Notes: generated by a model not told the origin, from the sequence alone. 64,000 bases of DNA from Riptortus pedestris (GCA_019009955.1 CM032233.1:114287501-114351500), one strand, 5' to 3'. Positions 41,340 through 53,515 are shown, counted from the first letter of the stretch. Numbers and translations: made by a program.

Positions 41340-41445
41340 CGATCTTATTGCAATAATATATGTAGTTTCATTTGAGTTCCGTTCATATACATTTTTTTAT
41401 ATCTTGAAAATTAACCAAGATATTTGCATTTTCCCAAATCATGCA
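41340..41445 (+). mobile_element. Family A, small internal fragment
   Basis: GATCTTATTGCAATAATATATG to GATATTTGCATTTTCCC, the segment just before the 3' module boundary. Confidence 0.55.
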
Positions 41446-41768
41446 GTTTTCACTTAACAATTTAGCTGAGATTAACTAAGTCATTAACACCTCATAATCA
41501 GCTAGTGTCCTATTCCTGTTTACATAGGCTTCTTTTTCTTTTTTCTCAGCTCATTATCCCTATAATGAGGGCGCACATTTATATTATTCTCTCGACTTGT
41601 AAGTCCCATCTTTCGATTCTACGAAGAGTTGAGTGCGATATTTTAAATAATTATTTTACACAAAATACAAATAATTGTTTTCAATGTACAAACTCAATTA
41701 AAATGTTGTGATGATTATAAAATCTATTTAATAAATAAGAATATAAGTAAATAAAATTAACTAAAATA

Positions 41769-42764
41769 TTTCTAATAATAAGAAGGTCAATACGAAGTTT
41801 AGAATTGGAGCGTCGACGGGTTGCTGTTGCAAGACCCCAAATCTCAAGAGACATCGTTAAACTAAAGCGAGCTAGCACTGAGGGGCAAGAGCTAGCTCCT
41901 ACAACCGCTGGCCCCACAATCTCCATTTCCATAATACAACAGCAGAATAGCAACCTTACAGCTCGTGGACTCATTAACGGAAGGAAGCAGATCCTCACCA
42001 TAGACACAGGGGCGTCGCAGTCCATCATTAGGCCCGATTTGGTAAAAGGATCAATGGAACCATTAAACGACGTTCGACGCACTGCTACTGGGGAATCAGC
42101 CACGGTCTATGGAAGAGCCAAGGTTCGACTGACTATCGCCAACACTAGCGCCGATCATGTATTTGTTGTCGCCGACATAGTGGACGAAGTGATCATCGGT
42201 GCAGACTTCATGATAGCCCACGGTATCAATCTGCACATGGTTCAACAAGTTATGATCTGGCGCAACGTCGAGATACATTTGGATGTCGGATATGAGAGCA
42301 AGACCACAGTAAGGAGGCCATTTACCGTCGGATGCCAGAAATTACCACCCCAGTCGGAAACCTTAGTATGGGCGCTTGTGGAAGAAGATTGTTAGGATAA
42401 CCGGTTGTGGGTAGTAGAACCAAAAGAACTTAAAGATGACATTATAACAGTTAAAGCCCTCGTGAAAACCTGCGATGATGGACGAGTTCCGGTGAGAGTA
42501 CTTAACCTATCCAACAATGAGAAGATCATTAACAAAAATTTTGAAATAGGTCAATGTGAGCCAGCGGAAGCAATAATTAACTGAGCCAAAAATTCAGGAT
42601 GCCCGAAAATGCCAGCCAAGGAACGCGAATTACTTGCAGGAGAAGTGGAAACATGGACGAAAGGACTGCCTTCACCTGAAAGAAACAAATCAAAGGAGTT
42701 GCTAAGAGCACATGCATCCGTCTTCGCCCTAAGCAATAAAAGCCCAGGTAGAACAGCAGTAGTG
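41769..42764 (+). pseudogene. Ty3-type pol remnant: protease and the linker to reverse transcriptase
   Basis: The open frame to 42395 contains LTIDTGASQSIIRPDLV (the D-T-G-A active site of a retropepsin) and, about 80 residues on, EVIIGADFMIAHGI (the hydrophobic-Gly-hydrophobic-(A/M)DF motif of the second half of the fold). After a TAG the frame goes on with NRLWVVEP, VPVRVLNLSNNEKI and IGQCEPAEAII, typical of the protease-to-polymerase linker. After a TGA it reaches RAHASVFALSNKSPGRTAVV, at the start of the polymerase domain, and stops. No start ATG is seen; the 5' side is truncated. The pol sequence then fuses to the LTR R/U5 region. Two stops and the deletion make it inactive. Confidence 0.85.
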
Positions 42765-43046
42765 TAAAGGACAGTGCAGTGCCGCGAAGTAAAGGACAGT
42801 GCAGTGCCGTCTTTCTGTGAATTTCAGTGACCATGAGTGAATTATTGGACTGTGCAATCAGAAGAACAGTGACGCTATCAGTGTATACTGTGAGTAGTAA
42901 TTAAGAATAATTACCAAGTGTATTGTGCATTGTGTAATAAATTGTGCAGTGATAAAAACTGTGAAACTTGCGGGTATTTAATTTTGCAATCCAAAAGACC
43001 TCTTATTAACAACGTTTATTACTGGTTTTGGTAATAAAACGTAACA
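42765..43046 (+). mobile_element. LTR 3' portion fused to the pol remnant
   Basis: GTAAAGGACAGTGCAGTGCC (repeated twice) to ACGTAACA, matching about 13375-13610 of the solo LTR and ending at the same terminal base. The pol/LTR junction shows an internal deletion from the start of polymerase into the middle of the LTR. (TA)n follows. Confidence 0.82.
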
Positions 43047-43390
43047 ATATATATATATATCTGTGTGCGTGTGTGAATGTTTGTGTGTACCTGTGTCTGT
43101 TAAAGCTCTAGCGGTGGCGATGTTGGTTTGGTAGTTACCCCAAACTCAATATATTTAAACGTTAAAGATCAGGGTCGTTAACGGCTCGAATAAGGGCACT
43201 GGAGGGGGAATATTTAAAATTCCCATTATCACCGTTATTATGTATCGGGTCGAACAATTGTAGCAATATAATTGAAAATTTAATTTCCTATAAATGTAGT
43301 AAAATCTTTTTTTTTTTCCTTATCTTGCAGATTAACCGTGATGTTTTAATTTCTTAAATCTCTAGCCTTGAGTAAACCCCTTTCAGTCAA
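43047..43390 (+). mobile_element. Family A, from the (TA)n into the 3' half
   Basis: Short TATATA, GT-rich interruption, then GTCTGTTAAAGCTCTAGCGG, the G-rich stretch, GATTAACCGTGATG and GAGTAAACCCC, where it ends. Confidence 0.7.
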
Positions 43391-43394
43391 CACC

Positions 43395-43835
43395 CGTTAA
43401 CATGAAGCCCATATATCATAAAACGTAATTCTCTATAATATCATTGAAAATTATATTTTCAATATTACGTTATAAAATAATAGCTTAATCAATTTCCAAT
43501 AAGCAAATAGATGACTACTTAATTAAGTATAATTGTGCGAAGAGAGGATTAGAGCCTGTAGCAAAGTAGGATTTAAAGGCCAGCTCGGAGCTATTAATCA
43601 TCCAAATAATCTGAGCATTTAGTAGGGTCCTTACCCTCCCTACTGAAGCCTTTAATCCGGGCTCTTTACCCCCTTCCTAACTGCCGTTTGGATAACATTT
43701 AATTAGGGGATATTTCATGAATGTGAGAGGTCTCCATTGTCTTTCCTCCGTGAATCAACACCAGGTATAATAGACTATTTGATTTAGTTTTGAAAATATA
43801 GTAAATGGTCTATTTAGAAATGCTATATATAAAAA
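43395..43835. other. No recognisable feature
   Basis: AT-rich sequence, nothing assigned. Confidence 0.4.
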
Positions 43836-43837
43836 AT

Positions 43838-43927
43838 TCCGTCACGCAGAGGCTGCGTAAACTAAACAGGTTACCCAAGCGAAGGTTTACAATAGATAAA
43901 TAAACATACTGGCAACACCACCACAAA

Positions 43928-43988
<61 letters not shown>

Positions 43989-45000
43989 GTAACCTCTGTC
44001 TGTACATTGATTGTTTTTCGTGAAATTTCACGATAACTTTTCGTTTCACATGTCATAGACACCATAACTGCATTTTGTTTCTTTGGTGTGTGTTTGTTTG
44101 TTTATTTGTTTGTTTGTTACCTTTTCACGCATAAAAGCTGAACCGAATTTTATGAAACTTGGTATGTAATTTACAACCAGCCCAACTTAGACTTTAGGCT
44201 ATATTAATATTCTCTAAGACAAACAGGAGTGGGGGTTATAAGGGAGGCCTGAAATTAATAATAGCGATATTTCGTTTCCTATTGGTTTTTCGGCAAATAT
44301 GAACATAACAAAAGTTGTTTATTTTGTTATTTAGATTAACTTTTGTCTTATACATTTCTCCAGGAACAATGTGTGGACCAAGTAATTTGCGTAGAAATAT
44401 TGATATGCTCAGCAATTCATTCCAATATGCAGTATGAGGTACCTCACCTGGAAAAATTAATTCAAATCTATGTTAATATTTTGTCCTTAATAACTGATAT
44501 CTATGCATAATGCACAGGAGACGGGAAATATGACAATTTGGAGGACAGTGAAAACTTACATAAAAAATTAATTTTATTATTAACAAATGCCAACAACGGG
44601 TATTAACCCTAAACACTGGGAAGGGTAAATGTCAAAATATTGTGCAAAGTAAAGCCTTGCCAAAAAAATACTATCACCATTCAGCCACAAATCAATTCTC
44701 GGGCGAAGCCGGGTATCTGAGCTAGTATTAAGTAAATAAATACCAACTGTATCTTTCAGTTACAAGTTAATAGCTCTAGAACGGAAAGCGTCTGAATTGT
44801 AAACAAACAGCTCTGCCAACCTGAATTCTAGGCGGGAAAGAAAAACCATTAATGAAATACATTTGAATATAACACATTCATTTTATTGGAAACTATTTAC
44901 TAAAGCTAATGCTGTATTTTTGAATGAATCAGAATAATTTTAATCTCAATTACTTAAATTTTAGTAATCTAAGAACAAAAGAAGGGGATCCCCCCCCCAC
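43838..45000 (-). mobile_element. Family A, 3' part, interrupted by a Helitron
   Basis: Minus-strand 3' hairpin end at 43838 (GTCACGCAGAGGCTGCG) through CATACTGGCAACACCACCACAAA. After the Helitron it resumes TATTAAGTAAATAAATACC and ends near the C-run at 44990. Other copies read CACCGTGAATATTAAGTGAA at this point without interruption. Confidence 0.85.
43928..44725 (+). mobile_element. Family B Helitron, complete (798 bp), nested in family A
   Basis: 5' TC followed by a 50-base (TA)n and GTAACCTCTGTCTGTACATT; 3' hairpin (CTCGGGCGAAGCCGGG), TATCTGAGCTAG and T. Flanking A and T rejoin to the uninterrupted family A sequence, so it inserted between A and T without target duplication. It has one ATAACAAAAGTT unit and no coding frame. 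Confidence 0.92.
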
Positions 45001-45009
45001 TAAGATTTA

Positions 45010-46120
45010 TATACAACAGAAACTTTTGTTTTCTATAATTTATTTTCTAATATCATGCCAATTAATTGGTGTAAATATTATTGAACAACATTAAAACTTA
45101 TATAATAAATTCGTTATAAAATTAAGTCAAATTCTATGAATGTATACTGTAAAATTCATCAATTTAAATAATTATATACAATGCATTAATTTCGTTAACA
45201 GTCTTAATATCATTCTAAATATACAAAATACATTTTTTTAATTATTCACATGCAAATTTATTAAAAGATGACAATCTATATAAATGATGAGAACTTGCCC
45301 CACCTTAAAGAGACAGTGTGTCTGAACATAAATTACTTTTTGACCGATTTTTACGATAACTATTTTGTAGCATTATTTAATAACTGGACATTTTTCATAG
45401 TATTCATCTTGTGTCTAAAAACATCATTCAGATGTGAAGTTTTTAAATTTATTTTTAAATAAAGACTATTTTTTAATCGATTTAATACATTAGGCTTTTA
45501 CTTCAGTTTTACTCTTTAAAAATGATATGCTTTTCTCGATATATATTTGTGGTTGGGGGTTTGAAGCATATTCTTTTATCTTGTTTAATGATTATGTGCC
45601 ATGCTATTTTTGTAAAACATGTTTATGTTTTGTTTCACAAATGATATTGTTTGGTACATATATGTTGAGGGGAAAGTAGTTATTATTGGCTCCTTAAAAA
45701 GTGGACGACAGGAGTCTAAACTTTCTGTTGTACATAAAACTTATAGTTCCCGTTTGCAATTTAAATATTAAAATATGATTTTTGGAGTTACCCCAAATGC
45801 ATAAAGCCACCGACTATGGAAATGTCCATAGTATATTAATAATAGAGTTTCCATTATACTATATGTTTAACACATTTTGACAAGCAGCAAAGCGATTTTA
45901 GTTTCTTACTCAACGTTTCAATATGATTGATAAATTAATAAATGAATAATTTACGATGTTACGCATAAAGATGTTAGATGATATCATTTATCGAATTTGT
46001 AGTACTTGACCTCTACTGCATTAATTAAATGTGCCATCCTATCAGATTCTATCGAAATTAATTATATTATACTAGTACCAATAACAGGTGCAGTTAAAGA
46101 TGTTACTTAAGTTTCTGTTG
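45010..46120. other. No recognisable feature
   Basis: AT-rich. The longest open frame (45268-45462, plus) is Phe/Asn-rich with no motif and is not called. Confidence 0.4.
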
Positions 46121-46127
46121 TATATAA

Positions 46128-46411
46128 ATCTTATATAATGTTATATTCAAATATATTTCATTAATTGTTCTTCTTTCCGGTCTGGAATAATTCTATCTAT
46201 TCAAGGCTGCGATGTCGGCTGCCCGGCTTGGTTACAATTCAGACGCTTTCCGTTGTAGATATTATTAAATTGACTGAATGATTTCTTATTCCCGTTTGTA
46301 TTTATTCGCTTAACATTCACGGCGGTGTTACCAGTATGTAGATTTATCTGTTGTAAACCTTCAAGTTGGGAAATCTGCTTAGTTTACGCAGCTCATGTGT
46401 GGCTGACTTTT
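46128..46411 (+). mobile_element. Family A, 3'-terminal part
   Basis: From TAATGTTATATTCAAATATA to GGGAAATCTGCTTAGTTTAC, a mutated hairpin (GCAGCTCATGTGTG) and CTGACTTTT. Confidence 0.8.
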
Positions 46412-46419
46412 AATTGAGT

Positions 46420-47320
46420 AGGCTCATTCCGCATTTCCTGTCTTTTTGAGTATACATACTCCCATAAATACACCATTGAGCTGTTAATTGATTTTATACA
46501 CAGTTAGAATAAATTCATTTGACCGGCCTTAGTCCAAAGGTGTTAACGCTTGATACGTGGACGGGTTGAAATAAAAATTGTTTCCTGTGGAGATATACAC
46601 TTTGGATTAACCTTTGCACGAAGAATAGGTAGGTGAACATCCGTAATAGGATATAATAATAATTCTTTTTGTGTATATTAATTATACGATACACGCTATA
46701 ATGATACAGTTCCTGCAAATCGTTTCAACATTCACGCGTGACTTTAAATGTACTTGTATTTGTGAAGAACTTTGTCATCATCATGGGCTAGGCGTGGGTA
46801 GGGCTGTGCTAACTAAATGTTTGTTTATTTGTATAAAACAACAAAGAAGCGTGTTCCCTTTTGGAAGAGGAACGAATAATTCAGAGCCCGGCCGTTTCTC
46901 GGGAACAATTTTACCGCTCCGCCGACATTTTCCCTTTCCCGTTTACCACTGGCTCCTATGTTAAACTGCTGAAAACCGGGACACCATGATCGATGTTTGA
47001 GATCAAAGGGCCACTGTTCATTTATTCATAAGGCTCTGCGTGTGAGAGACTTAAGCTCTTAGAGCAAACAGTGCGCTGACAACCCAACTACAGCAGGGGC
47101 TTTCATTAACCTGACCCGGGGTATCCTACTAGTCGAATAACCGAAAGAGGAGTCGACTTTTTCTCCTACTCAGCCAACTAACTAAAATAATAAACCTCAA
47201 CTTAAATTAAGAACAATAAATGAAGAAAGCAATAGATAGGGCGTAAGCGTTCCTCCTTAAACTCATAATTTAATCACACAAGTGCATACGATGTTCAAAA
47301 CGTAAAAATGTACAACGAAT
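46420..47320. other. Unassigned segment, no supported gene
   Basis: Two overlapping open frames (46515-46718 minus, 46671-46964 plus) lack recognisable motifs. 46860-46970 is GC-richer. Confidence 0.35.
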
Positions 47321-47324
47321 TCGT

Positions 47325-47755
47325 TTGTATCTCGACGAATCGTCGAATAATAATGATCTCATGAAAGCCATATTTGGTATTTATGCTTAGAATCAAAAGG
47401 TTCATGTTATAATAGCTTATTCTTAATATGAGATGAGTAGGAGTGGAGGTGTACTGAGGGCTGAAAACTAATGATTTCTAGGTTAATATTCTTATTAGAG
47501 AAAATAAGTATGTAACAACATTTATGGGCAACTAAATTTAAAATAACATTGGTTTTATAGTATTTTTCGGTCCGACGGTAATTTTCATAATTCTCCCCAT
47601 GTAAACCACCGCCCCCACCCTCCCACTTGTCCGATTTCAGCCGTTAACGAACTTGATCTTTCTTTTTACATAAAACTATTATGTAGTTTGTTAACGATAA
47701 CACGAATATTGCGACAGCTAGAGCGGCCCCCTCTCAAGGGAAATATGCTAAAAAG
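47325..47755 (-). mobile_element. Family A, rearranged copy
   Basis: Minus strand: fragments of the long 3' half (CTGAAAACTAATGATTTC, ACATTTATGGGCAACT), the C-rich stretch near 47610, GCTCTAGCTGTCGC, then directly a truncated 5' palindrome; the (TA)n and 5' body are missing. Confidence 0.65.
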
Positions 47756-47849
47756 GCAAAGTAATTAACATATTTGTAGGTCAATGCTAAATCAGCAAAG
47801 AAATTTAAAAACAGGAAACCACTAAGCACACACCTCACGTGCCTTGAAA

Positions 47850-47910
47850 AATTCCCTGCAATGTCCATCGATCAAGCCAAAGAGATGACGAAAATAATAT
47901 CCCTTTAAAG

Positions 47911-47969
<59 letters not shown>

Positions 47970-48195
47970 CATACACGTGTGTGTCTGATAACGCTCTTGC
48001 GACCGCAAGTTTTATGTTATTGATTTGATATTTAAACGTTTTATGTAAAACTAAGGATCATGTTCGTTAACGGTTGAAATCGGACCAGAGGAGGGGGGAA
48101 TAGAGGGGAATTTTTAAAATTCAAAGTATATCCATTATCATGAGTCATAGCGAAGAGTTGTATATAACTAATCTCATTGAAAATTTAATTGTCTT
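47850..48195 (+). mobile_element. Family A, 5' body, (TA)n and start of the 3' half
   Basis: AATGTCCATCGATC, GAGATGACGAAAATAATATC, (TA)n at 47913-47964, GTCTGATAACGCTCTTGCGACC and a G-rich run, then a jump into Helitron sequence. Confidence 0.72.
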
Positions 48196-48682
48196 TAACA
48201 CCCTCATTATAATAAGCCATACCAACATTTCTAGGGATGGGCAGGAGTGGGGGTTGTAAGGGAGGCCTGAGTTTAAAAATAGCAGTATTTCGTTTTCTAT
48301 TGCTTTTTCAGCAAATATGCACATAACAAAAGTTGTTTATTTTGTTATTTAGAGAAATTTGCTCAACACTTCTTTTCAATATGAACTACCAGGTACCTAA
48401 AATGAAAAAGTTGATTCAAATGTATGTTAATATTTTGTGCTTAATAATTAAAATCTATGCATAATGCACAGGAAACGGGAAATATGACAATATGGAGAAC
48501 AGTGAAGTCTTACATAAAAAAATAATTTTATTATTAAGAAATCCACAGAAACGACGGGTATTTAAACTAAACACTGGGACGGGTAAATGTCAAAATATTG
48601 TGCAAAGTAAAGCCTTGCCAAAAAAATACCATCACCATTCAGCCTCAAATGAATTCCCGAGCGAAGCCGGGTATCTGAGCTA

Positions 48683-48683
<1 letters not shown>
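48196..48683 (+). mobile_element. Family B Helitron, 5'-truncated
   Basis: One interior unit (CATAACAAAAGTTG dyad near 48320) and a 3' end of TTCCCGAGCGAAGCCGGG, then TATCTGAGCTAG, followed by (TA)n 48684-48737. Confidence 0.82.

Positions 48684-48737
<54 letters not shown>
48684..48737. repeat. (TA)n microsatellite
   Basis: TA tract directly after the Helitron CTAG, ending in CACACACA. Confidence 0.95.
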
Positions 48738-48747
<10 letters not shown>

Positions 48748-48904
48748 TATAAATTATCACCATGTTTCCTTCAATTTTGGATGCTTAGTTTCCACAAATA
48801 TTCATATAGCACCTCAAGCCACCGCTTTTCATCTTTTCTGTGTTTATAGTGGGATCTATATATTGCTTTTGACTCCCCATTTTAGAAATCATTAATAAAT
48901 GAAG

Positions 48905-48905
<1 letters not shown>

Positions 48906-48938
<33 letters not shown>
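48906..48938. repeat. (CA)n microsatellite
   Basis: About 16 CA units. Confidence 0.95.
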
Positions 48939-48944
48939 TAATTT

Positions 48945-49520
48945 TCTAGGTATATAATTATGAGATAATAACTACGTTACCTAAACAATTTTTGGTATTT
49001 TCAGTGAGGCAGATGAAATAATATGTATTTGTTCCATATAGCAAATAAAATGGTAGGTTGTCTTGTGCTTGTTATGAGGTAAGGAAGTATATTGGTCGAA
49101 TATTTGTAACAACACATGACTCCCTTCATCTTCATCATCTTGAAGGAGACGTACAGCGAAAAGGAGAAAGTTTCACACTATAGACTTCGATTGCGCTCGT
49201 GTATTTTTTTCTCACACAAACACGGTGGGAATTCATCTGATTGTTCTGTACAACAAACGAAATGCATTTTGAAGACAGTGACAGATACGCTAATCAGTTG
49301 ATTGTCTGATAGCTGAAATATTCACTAAGTTGCAATATGACAGCCTACATTTAGTCAATTGCATTTATAAGCAAACTTCTACTTAAATAGAAAATCTTAT
49401 TTTATGTTTCTTTTTGTAATATTGTAGTGGTAAATTTCTTGTTAAATATATATTATTCGAGTATAAATATTCTCGAAATATTGGAATAAACTAAGATTTG
49501 TTCACCAATATTGACCAAAA
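48945..49520. other. No recognisable feature apart from a short shared segment
   Basis: TCTCGAAATATTGGAATAAA to GACCAAAACTCC at about 49471-49525 recurs diverged at 16601-16655, in both places just before a (TA)n. It may be the edge of an unlisted repeat. Confidence 0.4.
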
Positions 49521-49523
49521 CTC

Positions 49524-49526
<3 letters not shown>

Positions 49527-49579
<53 letters not shown>

Positions 49580-49593
49580 TATATCCAACAACA

Positions 49594-49646
<53 letters not shown>
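49527..49646. repeat. Two (TA)n tracts separated by 24 bases
   Basis: TA tracts at 49527-49574 and 49597-49646 around TTATTATATCCAACAACACC. Confidence 0.93.
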
Positions 49647-49650
<4 letters not shown>

Positions 49651-49654
49651 CATC

Positions 49655-49738
49655 ATTTTGAAAGGACATTTGAAGAAATTTTAAGAAAATCACATCACGA
49701 GTGAGCGTAATAGCTGAGGTGGCTTAAAGGAAATCTGC
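49655..49738 (-). mobile_element. Family A, 5'-terminal fragment
   Basis: Minus strand: AGCAGATTTCC, a degraded palindrome, TCGTGATGTGATTTTC and AAATTTCTTCAAATGTCC. Confidence 0.65.
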
Positions 49739-49744
49739 TCTAAT

Positions 49745-50345
49745 ATCATCATAGTTTAGAGTATCTCTGTGCATATTTCAGCTAATGGATTATTTGGGGC
49801 CATGAGATATGCGCTGTCAAGTACTGATTGTCAGTTGATTTGATGTTTGACAGCAACTGGGAGCTAGGTGACACTCTGTGGGACCGGAACTACGCTGGCA
49901 CAGGCTCGAAAGCTTCCTGTGATCGCCGTAAATAACAGTCATTTCCACAAGGCGAGCTGCCGTCTTTGCCCTGCCACCCAAGCGGCTCGCTTGAGTTAAG
50001 TGGATCTCCGCTGAGACGAACAAAATAGACTGTTTTCCGCCGCTTAATGACAGGCGAAATGACATTGCTATTTGAATGACGCTGAGAAAAATGGGCCTCT
50101 CATGATTTCATCTATTCCCTCTATAATCTGATACCCAAATCCAGAGAAGGCGTGCTTCTTAGTCGACTGCCCATTCCACATAACTAAATTATTGGAAAAA
50201 TCTGAACCAAATGCAATTTACTACTCAGAATAAACCACTTGCTGATTGCAGGAAACGACAACCTAGATCTGCTTTACAGTCTGGAAGAACTATTAAATGA
50301 CAAAAACACTCACCTGGACGCTTCGTTAGCATATTTAAAAAAAAA
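49745..50345. other. Unassigned segment, GC-richer in part
   Basis: 49840-50060 is GC-richer and open for 82 codons on the minus strand (49817-50065), with no recognised motif. It is not called as a gene. Confidence 0.35.
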
Positions 50346-50348
50346 TCA

Positions 50349-51248
50349 TCACGCAGGGGCTGCGTAAACTAAGCAGATTTCCCTCATGAAGTTTAACAAT
50401 AGATAAATCTACATACTGTTAACACAAAAACACCGTGAATATTAAGTGAATAAATACAAATTGTAATAAGAAATATATCGGTAAATTTTAATAACCTCCC
50501 AGGTCTGCCAACCTCTGGCCAAAAAGAAAAACAATTTCTGAAATATATCAGAATATAACGTATTAATTTTATTTAAAACTATTTACTATATCTAGTACTG
50601 TAATTTATAATGAATCAGAATAATTTTTATCTCAATCAATCAAATTTTAGTAGTAAAAGAAGACTGGGGGGGGGGGAGTCACCAGAACATATTTACATGT
50701 ATCTCGTATAATAAAGGTCTCTTAAATACAAATTTTAGTATTTAAGCTTCAAATAAAGTGGTTTATTATATAACAGAGTATTGTTTATGTAACATAAGTA
50801 GAAGTGGAGGTTTGCTGAAGGCTGAAAACTGAAAAATACATGTATCTTTGTTAATATTTGAGATAGAGAATAAATGTATATAACAATATTTATAGTACAT
50901 TTAATTTGAAATTCGATTGCTTCTATACAATTTTTCAATTCGGCGTACAGTAAGGGAGATATTTCGAATTTTCAAAATTACCCCGTGTAAACCCCCCTCA
51001 CCCAGCTCCATTTTCAGCCGTTAACGAAGTTGATCTCTCTTTTTACATAAAACTACCAAATATCGAGTTTGGTAACGATCAAACAAAAATTGCAACCGCT
51101 AGAGCTTTTAACAGTCAAATATATATATATACATGTTTGAACCGACCTCATTTTCGTCATCTCCTAGGAAGGATCAATGGGCATCTGAAAAAAAAATTCG
51201 AAAATCGTGTCATGAGAACGACCTCAATAGCCGATTTCCCTTAAGGAT
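50349..51248 (-). mobile_element. Family A, nearly full-length copy (long 3' half)
   Basis: Minus strand: hairpin end CATCACGCAGGGGCTGCG at 50349, long 3' half, C/G-run near 50668, short TATATA at 51118-51130, and a 5' end at about 51248 that lacks the last arm of the palindrome. Confidence 0.83.
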
Positions 51249-51249
51249 A

Positions 51250-51408
51250 TTTAAATGAGCGTCCATACAAACTCATATAATACTCACTCTCTTCTTATTC
51301 AAGAGAAGTATGGAGGCATAAAGGCTTAATTCCAGTAGTAACGCAAAATTTACATTTTGTATTACTTTGTATGAGTATGTGCGTAAGTGAGCACGCGTGT
51401 GTGTATGT

Positions 51409-51410
<2 letters not shown>
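51250..51410. other. No recognisable feature
   Basis: Short anonymous stretch before a (GT)n tract. Confidence 0.4.

Positions 51411-51462
<52 letters not shown>
51411..51462. repeat. (GT)n microsatellite
   Basis: About 25 GT units with GT-rich flanks. Confidence 0.96.
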
Positions 51463-51463
<1 letters not shown>

Positions 51464-51469
51464 TTGTGA

Positions 51470-52090
51470 ATGTATGTTTAAGATTTTAGAATCTCTTACC
51501 TAATATAACAATTTATTTTTATTTACATATTAATTTTCAAAATGATATATACATTTTTCTGTTACCTGATACTAAGAAATATGAATTGATTGTGGTTTAA
51601 GGATAGATGGAGATGTCGTCTGTATAATTTTAATGGAGGTACGTGGTCTTTGTAAGTTATGGAAATTCGCCCAGTTACCGTAGTACCGGCATGACTCATT
51701 GCCTGAGTTAGATGTAAGAATTCTTTCTAGGAGCTGAACTACACATGGGGGAGAGCTAGTTGGAGGAGGAGTGGGGGAAGGTGCTCCAATATAGGCACTA
51801 ATGGTCATTGTAATTAGTTGATGTGGGTTATGTAAGGAGAGCGAGAGGGTAGGGGCTGGCGAGAGAGAGCGAGGGTGCTAGGAGGGCTGGGTCTCCAATC
51901 AGTGCTAACAATGATGGACAGAAACAATTGGTCGTCCCATGGGAGGTCCTCACTAACATCCGCTCTACACGCTCCGGGCTAACCAATACTCCTATCCTCT
52001 CTCCTCAATAGGCCCCTTTCCTCCTTTACACGCTTATTCCCATCCAACTCATTCAATACTACTTCCACCATTACATGCCAAAATCTATAT
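51470..52090. other. No recognisable feature
   Basis: 51830-52080 is GC-richer with GAGAGAGCGAG tracts. The 78-codon minus frame (51572-51808) is not supported. Confidence 0.35.
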
Positions 52091-52379
52091 AAATGGACGT
52101 GTCACTGAGTCTAAAGTTCCCTAATGCCTAGGTGCCTAGGAATCTAAGATCTTTATGAACTATATGTCCGTGTTTCTCAGGTCTAGGCGTCTAGTGCCTT
52201 AGTGTTCTAAAGTATAGGTGCCCAAGTGTCTAAGGTCTTTTGGCCTAGATGCCTCAGGCTGTGTCTCTCGTTTACGTGTTAATGTTCCGTGGGACTCTAA
52301 AGTGGAGAAGTCTAAGGTTTAGGCGTCTGAGGTTATTATCACCTAAATGTCTATGTGCCTTTGGACTCTAAAATATAGG

Positions 52380-52960
52380 TGGTCTATGTGTCACAGGTGT
52401 TTAAGTTCTAGGTGTCTGAGGTTGTGTCTTGTATACTTGTGTGTCTACGTATTAATGTTCCTTATGACTCTGAAGTATAGGATTCTATGTGTCTAAAGTT
52501 TATGTGTACATGTGTCTAAGATCTTTAGGACCTAAATGTCTATGTGCCTTAGTGATCTAAAATATAGGTGGTCTATGTGTCACCGGTCTTTCAGGTCTGG
52601 ATGTCTGAGGTTATGTCTTACGTCTACGTATTAATGTTCCTCATGACTCTAAAGTATAGGAGTCTATGTGTCTAAAGTTTATGTATACATGTGTCTAAGA
52701 TCTTTAGGACCTAAATGTCTATGTGCCTTAGTGATCTAAAATATAGGTGGTCTATGTGTCACCGGTCTTTCAGGTCTGGATGTCTGAGGTTATGTCTTAC
52801 GTCTACGTATTAATGTTCCTCATGACACTAAAGTATAGGAGTCTATGTGTCTAAAGTTTATGTGTACATGTGTCTAAGGTTTTTAGGGCCTAAATGACTA
52901 TGTGCCATAGGATTCTTAAATATAGGAGGTCTATGCGCCTCAGGTCTTTAAGGTCTGGGT
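52380..52960. repeat. 179-bp tandem block, about three units
   Basis: GTCTAAAGTTTATGT starts at 52491, 52670 and 52849, exactly 179 bases apart. Flanking words such as TACGTATTAATGTTCC and TCTATGTGTCACCGGTC recur at the same spacing. Confidence 0.93.
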
Positions 52961-53317
52961 TTCTGAGGTCGTGTCTTACGTCTGCGTATTTAATGTTCCT
53001 TATGACTCTGAAGTATAGGAGTCTATTCGTCTAAAGTCTTTATGTGTTAAATGTCTGTCTTTAAGGTCTGGGGTTTACCGGTCAATGTTCCAGAGGGCTG
53101 TAAAGTATAGGTGTCTGTTTACGTTTAGGCGAATGTAAGTCTATGGTCATCTAGACCTAGATTTGTTTGTGCCTTAGAATTCTAAAATATCAGTGGTTTG
53201 GGTGTCTGAGAGTCTAAGGTCTTTATTACCTAGTTATGTATGAGCCTTAGGTCTAGTTGTCTATGTGCTTCGGTACTTTTGAGTATAGGTGTCTAAGGTC
53301 CTTATTACCTAGATGTC

Positions 53318-53515
53318 CGTATATCTTAGGTGTAGATGTCTATAGATCTTAGGTGTAGATGTCTATAGATCTTAGGTGTAGATGTCTATAGATCTTAGGT
53401 GTAGATGTCTATAGATCTTAGGTGTAGATGTCTATAGATCTTAGGTGTAGATGTCTATAGATCTTAGGTGTAGATGTCTATAGATCTTAGGTGTAGATGT
53501 CTGTATGTCTTAGGT
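53318..53515. repeat. 23-bp tandem block, about eight units
   Basis: TATAGATCTTAGGTGTAGAT followed by GTC, repeated with almost no divergence from 53341 to about 53500, with imperfect units on each side. Confidence 0.96.

Noticed and set aside
41681..42278. Minus-strand frames across the protease remnant
   Set aside because: Antisense of the retropepsin-coding frame, which has the D-T-G-A and GADF motifs on the plus strand.
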